From Lutjanus erythropterus (lineage: Eukaryota > Chordata > Actinopteri > Lutjaniformes > Lutjanidae), in the NCBI GenBank assembly GCA_020091685.1, contig CM034599.1, forward strand, positions 2,387,641 through 2,451,640: a DNA stretch of 64,000 nucleotides. Direction: 5' to 3'. The position numbers and the translations under genes were made by a program. Below, in pieces: positions 1 through 11,739 of the stretch; position 1 is the first letter of the stretch, and every line of letters begins with the position of its first letter. Below the pieces are notes generated by a model, which made no database searches, was not told the origin of the DNA, and was given only the letters and a program-made list of their open reading frames with translations.

Positions 1-499
1 CTGACTAGTGGTGGGCGGCTGCATAATATCTCAGAGGCAACAGTTAACCACTGTTTTGCATTAATAAAATATTAATAATTAGGTTAAAAGACTTGTATTT
101 ATGGTGCAGACTAGCAAGGATGTTAGCGTTTAATCATTTTGTTGACTAATCACACACATCCCTAACCCTGACCAATCATCTTCATGCATAAACCTACCTG
201 AGTATTAACCAATAGTAGGGTGAACAATGTGGGAAAAAATGTGGTATCTGTAGCCCTGCAATATCAGTGCCTAATAAATGTCTGTTTCAAGATCGGTCAT
301 CACATTTTGTGTCCTTTTATTGTGACCAGTCCAAACACACCTGTGCAGTAATCCTTCCCCACTAGATTTGAGAGAAATAAACCTTCAGTGTGCGCAGAGG
401 AAGTCAGACATCTTGACTTGGAGCAAAAACAAAAGAGTATTTTTGTTCAGTGTATTAAAGAAAATCAGAGGTTCTGATGAGTGTTTTGTGTTGGAACAG

Positions 500-3400
500 G
501 TGGAGTGTAAGAAGGCTCAGCCCAAGGAGGTGATGTCCCCCACAGGCTCAGCCAGGGGGCGCTCTCGTGTGATGCCCTATGGGATGGACGCCTTCATGCT
601 GGGCATTGGTATGCTGGGTAAGTTATTATTGATCAGGACAGGAAGGATGTGGACCTGACAGTAACTGTCTCTGCACTCACAGCTGCCTGAAAGGTCACAT
701 GGTGCCTCATGGGGAGAAAACTGACCACTGAACTGGGATCAGCATGCAGCCTTCATTATCTAAACCCTCAGACTTTACAAGTCATCAAAAATAAAAAAAA
801 AATAATTGAAACTGTTCACAGCTATGAAAAACTCACTCTTGAGAATTTGGGTCACATGTCGCAACAACTAAATATGTCCCTGCACAACGTAGCATGTAAA
901 TGTAGTTCCTGAGTCGTGTTAAAGGTACAGTTCAACCCAAAGTCAGATTTTTTTTTCTCCTGGCCTGTAGTGCTGTACGTATGTGATATTTTTGGTGTGA
1001 GTAGCAGAGTTTTGGAGATGCAGCTGTAGAGATGTCTGCCTTCTCTCCAGTATAATGGGACTAAACGGCACATTAAGTGACACATTGACCTTGTTGTGAG
1101 CAGTTTCATGTAGAAAGGATTTTAGGGTGAATTGTCCCTTTAATACAAGACAAACCAACACTGGTAAAAAATAAAAATTAAATAATTCAGTATGTGTAAA
1201 TAAAACATACTGAATAAGGACATAAATAATATTTATGAACCTATTTTTTTGTTCCCGACCCTGACACATCTGACTAATAAGAAGAGTGACCGATCTCATG
1301 TGGTTTATAGCGGCGCATTTTGATTCGCTTGGATTTTTCGCTGTTGTGAAAAGAAACTGAACCAAGTTTACAAACTCATAAGCCGATTCAGACCAGAGCG
1401 AACGAACCACAGGTGTGAAAACAGGTTTCAGGTGTGTCTAGTTTGAGTTAAGCTCCAAAAAAAATTACTACATTTCCCATAATGCACCCCCTCAAAACTT
1501 TGCAACACAGGCTTATTGTTAAAAATTTCTTGGTCTCACGCCCAAGCTGGGATAATCCTGATGACATCACTATGACACCGTCGTTTTTTTGTTTCTAAAG
1601 CTCCCGCCAACTGTTTTCACTACTCATGATGAGTAAACTGAACCTTAGGTGGAAAATAGATGGAATGTGCCTTTAATAATCCTGATCCTCTCATTGTCTT
1701 GAGCATTGGCCTCCAGGTCCGACTCATTAACAGGCTTTAATTGTTCTTGCAGCTGTCAGTCAGGACCTGTTTGTGTATCTGAGCTGATGGCCCCACCTGC
1801 TGTTCAGTCTGAGAGCTGCAGCTGTGATCAGACTGTAGATTATTAGAGGATATGATGATTAAAAATCCAAATAATAGATGAGTTGTGATGCTGAAAGTAA
1901 CAGAGAACATTGTAGTTGTTTATGTGTGAATGTTGTTGTGAAGCAGCTCTGCAGGTATCAGGTTGAACTCTGAGGTAATCTGTGTGAAATGAACACGGCT
2001 GAGAGTGAAACACAAGACAAAGACAGAAATCTGCTCAGTCCTGTCCTGAACAGATCCACACTACAGGTGTAGAATATCATCATCCACCCACCTGCAGGTC
2101 ACACACTGCAGTACCAGACTGCTCTGACAGGGGGCAGCACCATCTCCGACACGCGCCTGGTATTACCTCACTGATTCCGATCTGTGGATGTTTCTCACAT
2201 GTCAAAGCTCACGTGGAGGCAACATATCGAATACATCTCCATGTGTTTTTCTTACACTTATTTACAGCTTAATACATCCATATCTTTCCTATTGTAATAT
2301 TGAATGGGCCCGTTCATATTTCTCATCCACTCTTTCTTCATTAGAGCTGCAACATTTTCAAATTCCAGGACACCCTCTGCCCCGCTGTCTCTTAAGCTGA
2401 ATATTTTGTCCACGTTTGACATTTATAGGCTTTAATTATGTGAGTTTCTTTACAAGGTTTACTTACATTTTTCAGGAATTATTTTCAGTCAGACAGTTTC
2501 AGTGTTAAAACACGTCTCAGGCAATTTTCTGTAAAAATATAAAGGACCCATATTATGGAATCAGTTCCCAAGTCTGTCCCTGTCAGCGTTTAAAAAAACA
2601 TCTGAGAAACACTTTTTGTAGAAAATCCTACAACTGGCATTAGTTAGGGTTTGTGTTTTTTGAGATTCGTGTGTATTTTGTTATGATTTTTTTGTGTGGA
2701 TGTTCATATTTTATTGTTTTTTATAACATTTTGTCCTTCGATAATTACTTTACGTATTTGTTTTCTTTACTTATTTTCTTTTCATTTTACCTATTTGTGT
2801 GAGACCTATGCTGCAAAAGCACTTAAGGTTGAATCTGAATATTTAGGCTCAAAATTGTAATCAATAATTGTAATTGTATTTTGATTTGCTTCAATTTATA
2901 ACTAGGGGAGACCCATGATGAGCATTGTAGACTTTTGCACGTTCTTGTTATTATTTACATTGTTTTGTTTATGTTTTTTGGTACGTGCTAATCTTGGTGA
3001 TCCAGATGTTGACAGAGGTTTTGTCTCCGCAGGTTATCCCGGCTTCCAGACGGCCACCTACACCAGCAGGAGCTACGCTGGAATCACCCCTGGATACACC
3101 TACCAGTTCCCTGGTAATGACCTCAGCACACATCTGTCACATGACCTGAGAGATCAGCACAGCCATGTTTAGTGTTCCAGTGTTCAGCGCTGTAGTTTCA
3201 TGGTGACGGGTCAGTTTAGATCAGTGATCACCTGTGATGTGATGAAAGCACTGACGCTAAAATCATCCTCGTGTCCCCTGTGATCAATCAGCACAGGGAT
3301 CAATCAGCACAGTGATTGAACGGAACAAACATGATCAGCCTGCGTTCATACGAGGGCTGTAAATTCTAAGCTCTTTCCTTAATCGATCATTGGTAAAATT

Positions 3401-6346
3401 AACGATCAGCTAATCAATTAATCATACCAAACAACATCACTTGTATTTTTTCCTCCTCAATCAAAGTTTTATTTCACAGCAACACGTTCCACGTTCTCTA
3501 ACACCCTTAGAAATAAAGCTGCTAACTAGAACCATCCTAGAAGAACTCTTTCCTCTAAAAAAGTTTCTTCTGGATGAAAAGGGTTCTTCACAGGAACCAT
3601 TTGCTGAAGGGTTCTTCAGAAGCAAATTGTTCTGGAACCCTTTTGGAACTCTAACTTCTAAAAGTGAAGCCTACAAAAAATATAAAGGGCAACGTATCAA
3701 ACACACGTCAGTAAATATCAGATAACATGCAGAGCGCACTCATAAAAATAATCTCCAGATCTTTATTTGATAGTAGATCAATAAATCTTACATGATCGAT
3801 CAAATTCTTAACGACTGATTAATTGATTAATGGTTATCATCCCTCATACTAAACAAGTATTTGTACTACAGCTTGAGTAAAGAATGCATTTTACTACTTT
3901 TAATACGAGTCACAATGTATTCTTGGTGTTCATAAGTACATTATGTGTATCTGCAATGGTTGTGCAATTTGGACATCTGAAATTATAATACATGCATAAG
4001 TCTTCCAGAATTTTATGCAAATTATGATGTTAGAAAAATAGCTTATTTGCTAATTAGCCTATAAAATTACACCCGACACTGACGGGAATGTCATTAGTGT
4101 TGTAAGTGCTGAACAAATTGAAATTATGACCTGATGATGGCGCTAGATGAAAAGACAGAGGCTCACCAAATTCAGCAGGAATCATGAGTATTTTTTTACA
4201 AACATTCGTGGAAATTCATCCGATAGTTGTGGAGACATTTCACTCTGGAGCAGAGTGGTGGACGGGCTGATTTTTGGTGTCAGAGCTCTGATGCACTGAT
4301 AAATAAACTTTGTGTAGTTGTGTGTAGAACTGACAGAAGACAAACTGTCACAAATACAAACATGTTTCCATAGAAACACGCAAAGCACTGCGAGTGTAAG
4401 TGGCTGCTTGTAAATATCAGGGAGTGGAAACACATCTGCTTAGCCAGTGTACAAGTGTGTGTGCATGCATGTTAGCATGTTAGCATGTTAGCATGGCAGT
4501 GTTTATCACTGGAGTGTATGAAGTTAAATCCAAAATTTGATGTGAAATTTGATGTTTTCCATGTTAATGAGATCAATCACATTCTTAAATTGAAGTTATT
4601 TGTTTGTAATTGAATATTAATATTAATATTAATAATAATAATAATAATGATCTGTAACGTTTGCTGTGTTTCTTGCTCTTCTTTAATGATTTTAACACTT
4701 CATGGACTATAAAACGTTCTTCCATCCTTTTCACTCCTGTTTGCTTCCTCAGACCCTGTTTATGCCAAAATGTCCTCTTGTCCCTCCTGTCCTCACCTGT
4801 GAGGCGTGTCCCTGCCTCTGTGTGTGTGTGTGCTGGCAGTGGTGGTGTGTGTCTCACAGCACTCTGATGTTTCTGTTTTAGAGTTCCACTTAGAGAGGAC
4901 TCCCCTTCTGACTTCACCCCACCCCCCTGAGCTCACAGGTCAGTCAGTCCCTCCTCTGGACTTTACAAGCAGCATGTTGTCAGTCTGCTACACGTCACGT
5001 TAGCTTCATCAGCACCTCAGCATCACTCTTTGGTCTGCATGTTTGTGTTTGTCAGTCCTCCTCAGCCTCTATCTGAAGGCAGGACTGCTGACAGTCATGA
5101 CGAAGGTTTTACTGTGAAAGTCTTCCTCCAGCGACCCTCTTTGTTCCACATGATCTTCATCATCAGTACTCTCTCATTTACAGTTTTAATTTTCTCATAT
5201 TCTCGAGGTTTGATTGATGCTTTTGTAAAGTTCTCGGGGTCACTGGAGTGAGATTTAAATAACAGAATTATGAGTTGTTTCATGTTTGCACACCAACACA
5301 TGTAACCTGGATCTCTTCCTCTCCGTCTCTTCAGCCATCCCTCTCACAGCTTATGGACCAATGGCAGCAGCAGCGGCAGCAGCAGCAGTAGTTAGAGGTA
5401 TGAATACTGAAAATTTTTGTGATTGTCGTAAATAAAATTCAATTGTATTTGTACATATTTTGGGGTCTAAATGAGTAATTGGTACAAAAAATGTTGGAAT
5501 TGTTAAAACACCAAAGTCACACAAACAGAGTAACCAAGTGAGGCAGCATTAAACCATTAACTCCTGGTTCTGCAAGGTAAAATGACTGATTTTGTGGTTT
5601 CTAATGTGGTATGTAGCATTAAGATGCTCTGCAGTACCCTTCGAAATAATAGCCAGATGTCAAAATATTCCACCTCAACAGAATCACAAAAAGGCATTAA
5701 AATACAAAAAAAAATCTTAGTCAGTCCTTTAAACCTGCAATTACTGATTTTTTTGTCAAAGTGTGTATTTAAGTAGAAACTTGACATTTGTTGTTGTTTT
5801 TAATTGTACTTTTAGGCTCCACCCCGTCTCGCTCAGCTGGATTTTTAGGTACAAGCAGCCCCGGCCCGATGGCAGACCTGTATGGAACAGCCAGTCAGGA
5901 GTCGGCTGTCAGCAGTTACCTCAGCGCTGCAAGCCCCGCCCCCAGCACCGGATTCAGCCACAGTCTGGGGGTGAGAGAACTTATCTACTAAATCCATACT
6001 TTAGGAAACTTAAATTCTGTATTAGAACATCTTCTGTCCCAGTTACTTCTGACAATTTAAAGTGCTGTGCTCCAAGAAAGGGCACAAGATTACAACGTTT
6101 GTGTTGTGGTGTTGATACTGATGTTGAATCTACTCTACTTTAAATTAAATAAGAAGAAATAAAGGCAGGTTCAGCAGCTCCATCATTTAATTTTAGAAAT
6201 CTGTTTCCATTCATCACTCTGCTCATCTGTATCCAGGTGTAAAATTGTTTTTGTGATATTTTGTACAAAGAGTGAACTTGAAACTCGTGTGCTCTCTCCC
6301 ACAGGGTCCTTTGATCGCCACGGCCTTCACTAACGGCTACCACTGA
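500..6346 (+). CDS. msi1: Musashi-1 RNA-binding protein, C-terminal part (gene cut by window start)
   Basis: Musashi-1 binds UAG-containing mRNAs and controls translation in neural and epithelial progenitors. Only the part after the second RRM is present. Exons by splice consensus and phase are 500-617, 3033-3113, 4882-4938, 5335-5397, 5816-5970 and 6305-6346; they sum to 516 nt (171 residues plus TGA). The first opens with the end of RRM2 ([11 protein letters not shown]), then [21 protein letters not shown]. Later pieces read [17 protein letters not shown], an ERTPLL segment, [10 protein letters not shown] plus a polyalanine run, [10 protein letters not shown], and the ending [13 protein letters not shown]. 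The ERTPL and polyalanine/VVRG segments fit Musashi-1 better than Musashi-2. A short exon known in mammals before STPSR is not seen. A donor (GTAAGT at 6351) lies just after the stop, with an acceptor ending at 6432, so the 3' UTR appears to hold a small intron. RRM1 and most of RRM2 lie upstream of the window. Confidence 0.93.
919..1145. repeat. TTAA-flanked foldback repeat (TTAAAGGGA family), copy 1
   Basis: The left end reads TTAAAGGTACAGTTCA and the right end TGAATTGTCCCTTTAA, an imperfect terminal inverted repeat of about 16 bp. The interior (GATGTCTGCCTTCTCTCCAG near 1030) recurs at about 15352 in the tmem233-prkab1 gap. This is a short non-autonomous element in an msi1 intron; other TTAAAGGGATAG copies are listed separately. 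Confidence 0.55.
2188..2860 (+). mobile_element. Decayed LINE reverse-transcriptase 3' fragment in msi1 intron
   Basis: Within the first visible msi1 intron, an open stretch at about 2230-2400 reads [16 protein letters not shown], matching the C-terminal reverse-transcriptase block common in fish non-LTR retrotransposons. Around 2550-2620 another piece resembles the downstream GP-LWN-LP and SLxxFK signature of the same proteins. Stops and shifts interrupt it, so this is a dead 5'-truncated insertion. The family (L2, CR1 or Rex-like) cannot be fixed by eye. Confidence 0.6.
3345..3845. repeat. Dispersed GAACC/AAGGGTTCTT-rich repeat, copy 1
   Basis: An AT-rich border holding CGATCATTGGTAAAATTAACG (about 3385-3407) leads into a core rich in GAACC and GGGTTCTTC words, then a mirrored AT-rich border ending near 3840. 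The same layout occurs near 27965, 34255 and partly 39395, and a reversed border fragment lies at about 21908. It interrupts an msi1 intron. It looks like a non-autonomous DNA element; no transposase is visible. Confidence 0.55.
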
Positions 6347-7010
6347 GAGAGTAAGTCGGGCCTCGTCCTGTTTTTAACTTTTGAAGTGTAAGCCTAACCT
6401 GTGAGTAACCCTGTCGGCGTCTCTGTGTTCAGCGCAGAGTTGCAGACTGAGAGCTGGAAGGAGTTGAAGCTGTTTGGAGCTGATCTGGCCTGTCTCGGTC
6501 CAGTCCACCTCTCTGGCTGCCGGGTCAGCTGACCCCTCACCCCCTCCACCCTAGGGTCAGCCTGACCCCGGCCGCCCCTACTGACGCCTCACTAAACTCC
6601 ACCTCCTGAGAAAAACAAGTTCATTAAAGGAGCGAAAATGTTTATCACTTCATGTAATAGAAACACATTCAGATGCTGTATTTTTAGTGTTTTTTCTGTT
6701 ATGTTTGCTGTTTTTTTGTTTTGTTTTTTGTTTTTTTTGTGATGGCTGAGTTTGTTTCTTTATCTGTTTTGACTGTTTTTTGTTTTATTGGGTTTTTTTG
6801 ACCTCTAAGGAGACAAATCTCCAGGTGAAGCTTGTTTGAAGGTCTGGAGCTGTACTTTGTACTGGAAAACTGTATATTTGTCACTAGTTCATACTGAATT
6901 TTAACAAAACATTTGTGATTAATACTATTTCTTGACAATGTGTCACAAAGTGTATATCTTGGTAGGTTTTTAACAAAGACTTGTTACACTAATAAAGTCA
7001 GACGACAGAG
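6347..7010 (+). other. msi1: msi1 3' UTR to the proximal poly(A) signal
   Basis: After the stop the sequence continues through a short intron (6351-6432) and an AT-rich stretch to AATAAA at 6991-6996. A distal AATAAA at 9809-9814 is followed by a T/GT-rich stretch and could also be used, which would put the hAT insertion at 7562-9154 inside the longer 3' UTR. Confidence 0.6.
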
Positions 7011-7561
7011 GTCATTAGTCACAGTTAGGCCGACATGAGCTGTACAATTGTGTAAAATATTGTAAATATGACTCTGGTTTCTGGCGGGGAGGGGCTGATT
7101 TTTGTGTCTGGGAGGTGGGAGGCTTTTGGACAAACAGTACGATTGATTCTTTCGTGGATCTTTAATGTGCTGGAAAGTTTGACTGTTGCACATCATAGTT
7201 TCACATGGAGGTCAAGAACATTTCAGTATGTTTGATGTTAGACGGGCCGTACGCTGTCCTCCTCTGCTGGCGTTTATATTTGTCATTTGATTCTGCGAAT
7301 TCATGGAAAAGCTGCCTCAGAGTCGAGTTTAGCAGGACAGGAGGGAGGCTGAGTCTGGAACAACACGTTACTGTCTTTTGGGCATATGTGGGTGTGAAAA
7401 TGCTCCTCTGTCAGGAGAAAAAACATGCTGTTTTCTTACTTTGTCATATTGTTGTTTTAACTGTGATTTTCAATATGTGATGATTGTTTGTTTGTGAAGG
7501 AAAATGAAGGACTTGTGCGCAGGAGCGGTCATGCACAGTCAACACTGTTATGACTCTGCAG

Positions 7562-9154
7562 TAGGGATGCACCGTTGATGTTTAAAATACCAATTTGGCC
7601 GATACCGATGTTTTTTTCTTTCTTTCTTTTTTTTTGTGGTTGTTTATTTTGTTTTTGTTTATTCCTGAAACAAAGAAAAAAAACAAGGCATCCATTTCAG
7701 CTGGGTATGTTAGCTACTGCTGTCCAAGTCCGACCGCAAATAACCAACACAACATTTAGTGAGGAGAAAAATTGATGCAACACAGCAGACGAACATCGCT
7801 GAATTTCATCTTATTGATTCAATCAATCCTTGGTTCTAAAGTCCCGCCCCTTTTTGCACTTTTCTTCAATAACAGTTTAACAAGCTTGGTAACTGGCTGT
7901 CTTGTTTAGAAGGGAACCCTAGATTTGCAAACCCCTCACAGGATTTGTATGTATTGTTTCTTGATTGTGCACGTTGTACAAAGTAATTATGTTTCATCAT
8001 GTAACAATGTGGTTAAGATCTGCTGGTTAGAGAAAGGTCGTGGTTTGGGTTAAAATGATCACTCGCGAGATCTTTTCTCTTGGTCTGGAGGTTCCCTTCT
8101 GTGTTTCCTGTACTTAGATATATGCTCTTTGCTCATCTGTGTTGAAAACAAAACCATATTTTGAAAATAATTAAAAGATGATGCTGGGGAACCTGTAACC
8201 ACGTGTATAATCACATTTTAAGTTAGCTAATGTTAACACTAGCTAACAAGGTTGTGTGGTAATGGACTACATGTAATCAAGATTGTGTTATCAGATTGCA
8301 AAAATTAAGTAACTATAATCAGTCCAGATTATATTTTGTTTTTCAGAAAGTATTTGTAGATATAGTTACATTGTGACAGATTACATGATTACATTTTTGG
8401 TTATACGTGTCTGATGAAAGCGTGTCAGGTTGGAGGTTTCTTTGACAAGTGCTCCACTTTGTGGTGGACCTGGTGGGAGAAAAATGAACCCAATGCAAAA
8501 ATGAATTTTATTCGCATTGAAAATGTTTTTAGATGTTTAAAAAGAAAATAGAATATTTGTGGAACACAACCTTTTGGGACTGGGTCCATTTTTTAGTAGA
8601 AGGTACAATATTTTCTATTTTTAATTTTGAAATAATCTAAAACTATTAAGATTAGATTACAGTTTTTGTAATGCAATGGATTTTGTCACTAATTACAAAA
8701 ATTGCCATGTAATTTTTATTCAGTAACTGACTACACTTCAATGTAATCTGACCCAACCATGCTGGCTAACTACATAGCTAATCTAATTAAACAGCTAGCT
8801 AGTTATATCTGATTGCAAATGTTAACAAAATGCTAACTAACTAGCTAGCTAACCTACATCAATTGTTAGCTAGCTTGTTAGCTAGCATTTCCTAATTTAT
8901 GACTATATATATGCGTGTTGCTTTTACAGGTTCCCCTGTACCTTCTTTAAACCATCATTAAAATGTGGTTTTCAACATAGATGAGCCGAGCACATAAAAT
9001 ACCGAAATACAGGAAGAGAGAAAGTTGAGCAGGGTTTGCTCAACTGTTATTGGAGCAAAGAGTAAAAAGGGGGCAGGGCTTAGCAAGGGTCAGTTATAGT
9101 CAACAAGGCGAGCAGCCAATACCAATGTTCAGCCGCTAAATCGGTGCATCCCTA
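7562..9154. mobile_element. Non-autonomous hAT-type DNA transposon with 8-bp target duplication
   Basis: The element begins TAGGGATGCACCG and ends CGGTGCATCCCTA, perfect 13-bp terminal inverted repeats. It is bracketed by exact 8-bp duplications CTCTGCAG at 7554-7561 and 9155-9162. An 8-bp duplication and this style of terminus indicate the hAT superfamily. At 1593 bp it has no transposase-like reading frame, only AT-rich filler with many AGCTAGCTAA words near 8760-8890. It lies downstream of the msi1 proximal poly(A) site and upstream of the distal one. Confidence 0.85.
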
Positions 9155-9162
9155 CTCTGCAG

Positions 9163-10240
9163 GTTGAGCTGATGTTTGCGTGAGTGTGTCATATGGTTTT
9201 ATACACATTGGTTTCCAATGTGCCATGTGCTGTTTCTTTTTTTTGTTTTTGTTTTTTTTCGGGGGGTGGGGTTGGGGGGGGGTGGGGGGGAACCTCAGCT
9301 GCAAATGTGAAATTTTAATCTGACTTTTTGTTGTTGTTACATTAACATCGATGTCAAAGTGTGGATGGTTGAACCTTTTAGAAGGTGGCTCTTCCAATGG
9401 GGGGGGTCTTAATATGTCTCACACACACACACACACACACACACCCCTGATCAATCACTGCATATCCACTGGAGGTCACAGACTGTAGCAATGTGACGGC
9501 TATTTTTAGACCAAAACGATTTATGTTCAGAGCTACTAGGATGCTGCACTGGCCGATCACGATAAATGTTTTTTTTTTTTTTTTTCTTTGAATGTTAGTT
9601 TAAGAACAAAGCACTCTGGATCTACGGTACCAGGTTTTTGATACACTCGCTCACGCCGCTGCTGCTGCTGAGGGCGACCACAGTAGTTCAGACTTTGATG
9701 CTGTTTTCACTGAAAAATAACAATCTTGTCAACACTGTAACATTTTCTGATTTTCTTTTTTCCTGTCATGTTTATTCCTTTGAAAAAAAAAAACTTTTTA
9801 AAATTCCTAATAAATTATTTTAAAACATTCCATTTACGTGTCCTGTTTGACTTTTTTGTACATGACTTGTTGTTTTTGTATGAAAGCTTAAAGGCAGAGC
9901 CAGTAGGTTTGTCCAAGCTGTTTGTAAACGTGTAAGACAAGGACGTCCAATACCACATTCATACAACAGACTAAATTACTATACAATTTGTTCTAAATGA
10001 ATATAGATTTCACTAATATATGTACTAAGTTACTGCATATTTTGTACTTGTTATTTGTGAAGGTACAGTATATGAACCAGTAAAACTGGGTTCCTTTTTT
10101 CCCTTCCTTTTCCTGACATTATTTCTGAGAAACTTTCACTTGAGTCTCTCTCTGCTGGCTTATTTCTCTCTTCCATCATCACTGCTCCACTGCCTCCCCT
10201 CCCTGGTCTCCACCTCCCCCCCGTCCCGGTGTCTCAGCTC
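9163..10240. other. msi1-tmem233 gap
   Basis: No coding exon is recognisable. It contains G- and T-homopolymers near 9240-9290, the CA microsatellite, a T-run at 9569-9585, the possible distal msi1 poly(A) signal at 9809-9814, and a pyrimidine-rich stretch from about 10140 that probably belongs to the tmem233 5' region. Confidence 0.6.
9420..9444. repeat. (CA)n microsatellite
   Basis: Uninterrupted CA dinucleotides, about 12 units, downstream of the hAT element. Reading frames across it on the minus strand are artefacts. Confidence 0.9.
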
Positions 10241-10264
10241 TGTTGTGTCTCCTGTCTGCCTTGT

Positions 10265-10287
10265 CCTCTCTCTCTCTCTCTCTCTCT
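10265..10287. repeat. (CT)n tract at the tmem233 first coding exon
   Basis: An uninterrupted CT run ends in TAG immediately before the first coding exon, so it doubles as the polypyrimidine tract of a probable 3' splice site. Length change here could affect splicing; that is inference. Confidence 0.7.
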
Positions 10288-10296
10288 AGAGGGATC

Positions 10297-11532
10297 ATGA
10301 TCATGAACGCCAAGCCCTCGCTGGACGGGAGCTCTGACCACCTGAAGAACAGGGAGGCTCAGGAGATCCCTCCTCTGAGGAACTACCTCTGTCTCACCAT
10401 GTTCACCTGCTTCTGTCCTGCATGGCCCATCAACATTGTGGCGCTGGTTTTCTCTCTGCTGGTGAGTCATACAAGGCTGAACATGTGTGGTTTCTGTTTA
10501 TAAATAGATGCTTTAAATGATGTTTTTATGAGGTTTAGATATTTAAAGGCAGTGTCTCACCTCAGATGGATGTGTAGATTGGTACCAATGGTGGAAAAAA
10601 GACAAATGATGATTAATGCATGTCAGAGGTCTGAATATATTAACACTGATTGTCATTTATATGTCTTGTCTATTAATCATGCAGCAAACACGTTCTATAT
10701 TGCTACAGATGTCTTAATCTGCTGAGAAACAGAAATAGTCTGTCCTCTCCTCTGAACTGCCCATCCACATAATTAACAAATACTTCAACTAATGAGTCCT
10801 CAGATCAAATCCACTTTCAGTTTGGACAATCCACACCTATCTTTACACACAAACACATGTAGGTTTGTGTCCAGTTTTTGAGCTGTCTGAAGGGACACAT
10901 GCAGAGTTGTGTTGAGTTGAGGTGCCAACAGCAGCTGTTGCATCGCTGTCGTTGCTGTGAGAAACAAGATGAGCCTCGTAGTAATCAGCTGTTTCTCAGT
11001 GCTGCATTGGAGATATAAATCAGAGATAAAGACAAAGGCAGGTGCAGGGAGAGAACAACATCTGGCCATGTGTGACATGTCACTGTGAGGCTTATTGACA
11101 CAGAAGATGGGATTATTTTCTATATTATCATTATCACTCTTTTGGGAATATTTCTCATTTTGAAAAAAAGGTTCTCGTTATTTTTGAGAAAGTCTCATTA
11201 TTTTGATAAAGTTCCTCAGTATTTTTGATAAAGTTTCTCATTGTAATGTACAGGATCTTCAGGAGAATGCAAATCTCTTAAATTTGACCTTTCACTCACC
11301 CTGTAGGCCCAAAAGAGTTATGATGAAGAGGACTACGATGGCTCGAAGCGGCTGGGTCGGAAAGCCCTCCACATGGGGATCGTCTCTTTTGTCATTGGCC
11401 TCGTGATCATCACTGCGTACACCGTCCTGCACTTTACCACGGTACGAATGCACCAGATATTTGATGCAAACATGAAATTGAGGCTGATTGAAATATTTAA
11501 AGTATCCTTTTCATTCTCAGCATGTGGTTTGA
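10297..11532 (+). CDS. tmem233: Transmembrane protein 233 (CD225/dispanin family)
   Basis: A small membrane protein of the dispanin (CD225) family. Mammalian TMEM233 is reported to associate with voltage-gated sodium channels in sensory neurons. Exons are 10297-10461, 11307-11441 and 11521-11532, 312 nt or 103 residues (human 109). Residues 30-55 form the first hydrophobic segment ([18 protein letters not shown], with the [16 protein letters not shown] signature). The cytoplasmic loop has [16 protein letters not shown], and the second segment is [21 protein letters not shown]. The last exon adds only His-Val-Val before TGA, as the human protein ends a few residues after HFT. A second Met at 10303 could be the start instead. 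An acceptor-like CTCTAG at 10284-10289 suggests an upstream 5' UTR exon. AATAAA lies at 11718-11723. Confidence 0.88.
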
Positions 11533-11739
11533 GTTCTGAGGAGGAAGAGGAGGTGGAAGAAGAGAAGAGGTGAAACTGTCATGGAGAGATCTGCTCCACG
11601 AGATGCACAGGAGCTCTGCTGGGCGTCTGTCATGAACAGGTCTGGAGGCTCCAAAAGAGCTGGCAGAGTCTCACTCGACTGCTGAAAACTTGTTGGTTTC
11701 AGCTATTGTGTAAATGCAATAAAAACTTTGATATAGTTT

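Noticed and set aside
4585-5003. Plus and minus frames around 4.6-5.0 kb.
   Set aside because: Plus-strand frame only overlaps the msi1 exon at 4882-4938; the rest is intron with TG repeats, and the minus frame lacks any motif.
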